6,520 nucleotides of DNA from an uncultured Clostridium sp. (GTDB taxonomy: Bacteria > Bacillota > Clostridia > Lachnospirales > Lachnospiraceae), in assembly GCA_905192625.1 (NCBI GenBank), contig CAJJLI010000125.1, forward strand, positions 1-6,520. The letters run 5' to 3'. Shown here one piece after another: positions 5,700 through 6,520 of the stretch. Each line of letters starts with the position of its first letter. Position 1 is the first letter of the stretch. Both the position numbers and the translations under genes were made by a program. The notes beneath the pieces were generated by a model. It did not search any database. It was given only the letters and a program-made list of their open reading frames with translations, and had not been told where the DNA came from.

Positions 5700-5739
5700 C
5701 TAATTCAGCGAACAAATAATTCTTAACCATTTTTACTGC

Positions 5740-5772
5740 AAAATGCACCCACCAACAAATGTTAATGAGTGC
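5740..5772 (-). terminator. Probable terminator after the AraC-GyrI gene
   Basis: On the minus strand GCACTCA (5772-5766) pairs with TGGGTGC (5751-5745) through seven pairs including one G-U. Inside, AAC pairs with GTT around an ATTT loop, and ATTTT follows. It lies 100 bp past the AraC-GyrI stop codon. The T-run is short, so efficiency may be modest. Confidence 0.5.
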
Positions 5773-5800
5773 GTCCATTGATTATCTATTCTCTTTTATT

Positions 5801-5854
5801 TCACCTTATCAAGTAGACAGTACGATTCAATAAAGGAAATGAGTGATGCAACAT
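5801..5854 (-). other. Possible 17-codon small ORF downstream of the AraC-GyrI gene
   Basis: An ATG at 5854 opens a 17-residue frame (MLHHSFPLLNRTVYLIR) closed by TGA. AGGAGAGG lies 8 bases before the ATG, starting just past the preceding gene's stop codon. The peptide has no recognisable family. It may be a chance frame or the remnant of a longer gene. The rest of the 5555-5871 spacer holds only the promoter, short dyad and terminator listed separately. Confidence 0.2.
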
Positions 5855-5871
5855 AGCCCTGTCCTCTCCTA

Positions 5872-6520
5872 CTAAGCCTTTTCAATTGGTAGCCATAACT
5901 CGCAATAACTTTCTGCAATATCCCCTTCACAAGAAGGAGCATACAGTTCAATATTATAGTTTCCACCAAGTCTATAGTCCTTACAGTTTGGCAACCACTC
6001 CTTCCACATCTTCGTATTGATATCCTGTAAATTCTTCATCTTGCAAGGAAATACAGCCCATGTCCCGGCAGGAAGAGTTCTGGTTTCATAACCATCCGGA
6101 ACATCTTTCCATGGCAAGTAATTATCAGCGATCAGATAATCAAAATACGAACCATTGGAATCAATACAAAGCCCAAACATACCACAAACACTCTCACTGC
6201 CTCCATCTTTCATATGTTCTTCCCAAAACTTCGGAATCTCTTGATAAGAGGTCTCATTACTAAAACTTCTTTTTCTTCCCATCACGGTAAATGCTGCTTT
6301 TTGCTCAATCCGATACTCCATCATAGTTCCACCCTCCAGTGATAATATTATTCTAAGTGGCGCAAAGTCACGAAGCAGTGCGCCCTTTTCCTTTGCAGCC
6401 GATGGTGTAATTCCATGAAATCTTGTAAAAGCTCTAGCAAAGCTATCTGGTGAATCATAGCCATATTTTATGGCAACATCAATTACTTTTACATCACTTC
6501 CCGCCAGCTCTCTTGCCGCT
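5872..6520 (-). CDS. AraC-family regulator with GyrI-like effector domain, 5' end cut by window edge
   Basis: The open frame continues without a stop from the right edge to the TAG at 5872-5874, giving 215 residues. The first 45 or so are the second helix-turn-helix of an AraC DNA-binding domain: DVKVIDVAIKYGYDSPDSFA, then RAFTRFHGITPSAAKE. A short linker (about residues 46-65) leads to a GyrI-like small-molecule-binding domain starting at MEYRIEQKAAFTVMGRKRSF and including ESVCGMFGL, LPAGTWAVFPC, MWKEWLP and the final ELWLPIEKA. Intact relatives have about 290 residues, so some 75 are missing at the N-terminus. Such proteins bind hydrophobic or cationic compounds and activate nearby or distant genes; the ligand is unknown. 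A GGAGGG site lies 7 bases before an internal ATG at 6324, so a 150-residue effector-only product is conceivable. That ATG should not be read as the gene's real start. Confidence 0.92.
   Translation of the reverse strand, partial: AARELAGSDVKVIDVAIKYGYDSPDSFARAFTRFHGITPSAAKEKGALLRDFAPLRIILSLEGGTMMEYRIEQKAAFTVMGRKRSFSNETSYQEIPKFWEEHMKDGGSESVCGMFGLCIDSNGSYFDYLIADNYLPWKDVPDGYETRTLPAGTWAVFPCKMKNLQDINTKMWKEWLPNCKDYRLGGNYNIELYAPSCEGDIAESYCELWLPIEKA

Noticed and set aside
5320..5703. 127-residue plus-strand frame over the start of the polymerase
   Set aside because: It is antisense to the polymerase catalytic region and its promoter; the composition looks like a frame shadow.
5709..5723. CGAAC half-site resembling a LexA box
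   Set aside because: The second half does not match GTTCG at N4 spacing, and it is about 110 bp upstream of the -10 element of the polymerase promoter.
5872..6324. Stand-alone 150-residue GyrI-like gene
   Set aside because: The frame continues upstream into an AraC helix-turn-helix without a stop to the window edge, so the main product is a longer two-domain regulator; the internal start is kept only as a possibility.

Overview
The window is AT-rich and every supportable gene reads from the minus strand. Strong GGAGG-type ribosome sites, sigma-A promoters, AT-rich intergenic DNA and the protein families (YajO-like aldo/keto reductase, YolD + Y-family polymerase pair, AraC-GyrI regulator) point to a Gram-positive Firmicute, most likely a gut-type clostridium near Lachnospiraceae. 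The taxonomic placement is inference from protein style; no rRNA or other marker is present.

Layout in transcription order (right to left). (1) 6520-5872: the C-terminal two thirds of an AraC-family regulator with a GyrI-like effector domain, cut by the right edge and followed by a probable terminator near 5740-5772. (2) 5548-3609: a two-gene DNA-damage cassette made of a Y-family (UmuC/UvrX-like) translesion polymerase and a YolD-like protein. They overlap by 4 bp, have their own promoter (5591-5620) and end in a strong hairpin terminator (3498-3539). (3) 3242-2105: a RibD-C/dihydrofolate-reductase-fold oxidoreductase overlapping a small cupin gene, expressed from a promoter with a 19-bp spacer that holds a perfect CTTAAAG-N4-CTTTAAG palindrome. 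(4) 2040-1174: a LysR regulator with its own consensus-like promoter, closed by a 13-bp-stem terminator (1087-1122). (5) 1060-1: a short MerR-type regulator followed 24 bp later by a YajO-like aldo/keto reductase that runs off the left edge.

Regions 3-5 look like a small redox/carbonyl-stress neighbourhood: two NAD(P)H-type reductases, a cupin and two regulators. The most informative signal is the promoter at 3308-3338. Its architecture and half-sites match the operator I recall for the Bacillus subtilis aldehyde-responsive MerR regulator AdhR, suggesting induction of the reductase-cupin pair by reactive aldehydes or quinones. The local MerR protein is an obvious candidate regulator, but it lacks a cysteine near the AdhR sensor position and no such operator lies in front of its own gene.

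There are no rRNA or tRNA genes, insertion sequences or CRISPR arrays that I can see. I found no clearly new system. The second-look items are mainly regulatory: the AdhR-like promoter, a terminator immediately before the MerR gene, a possible internal start in the AraC-GyrI gene, and short repeats in the 3339-3497 spacer.
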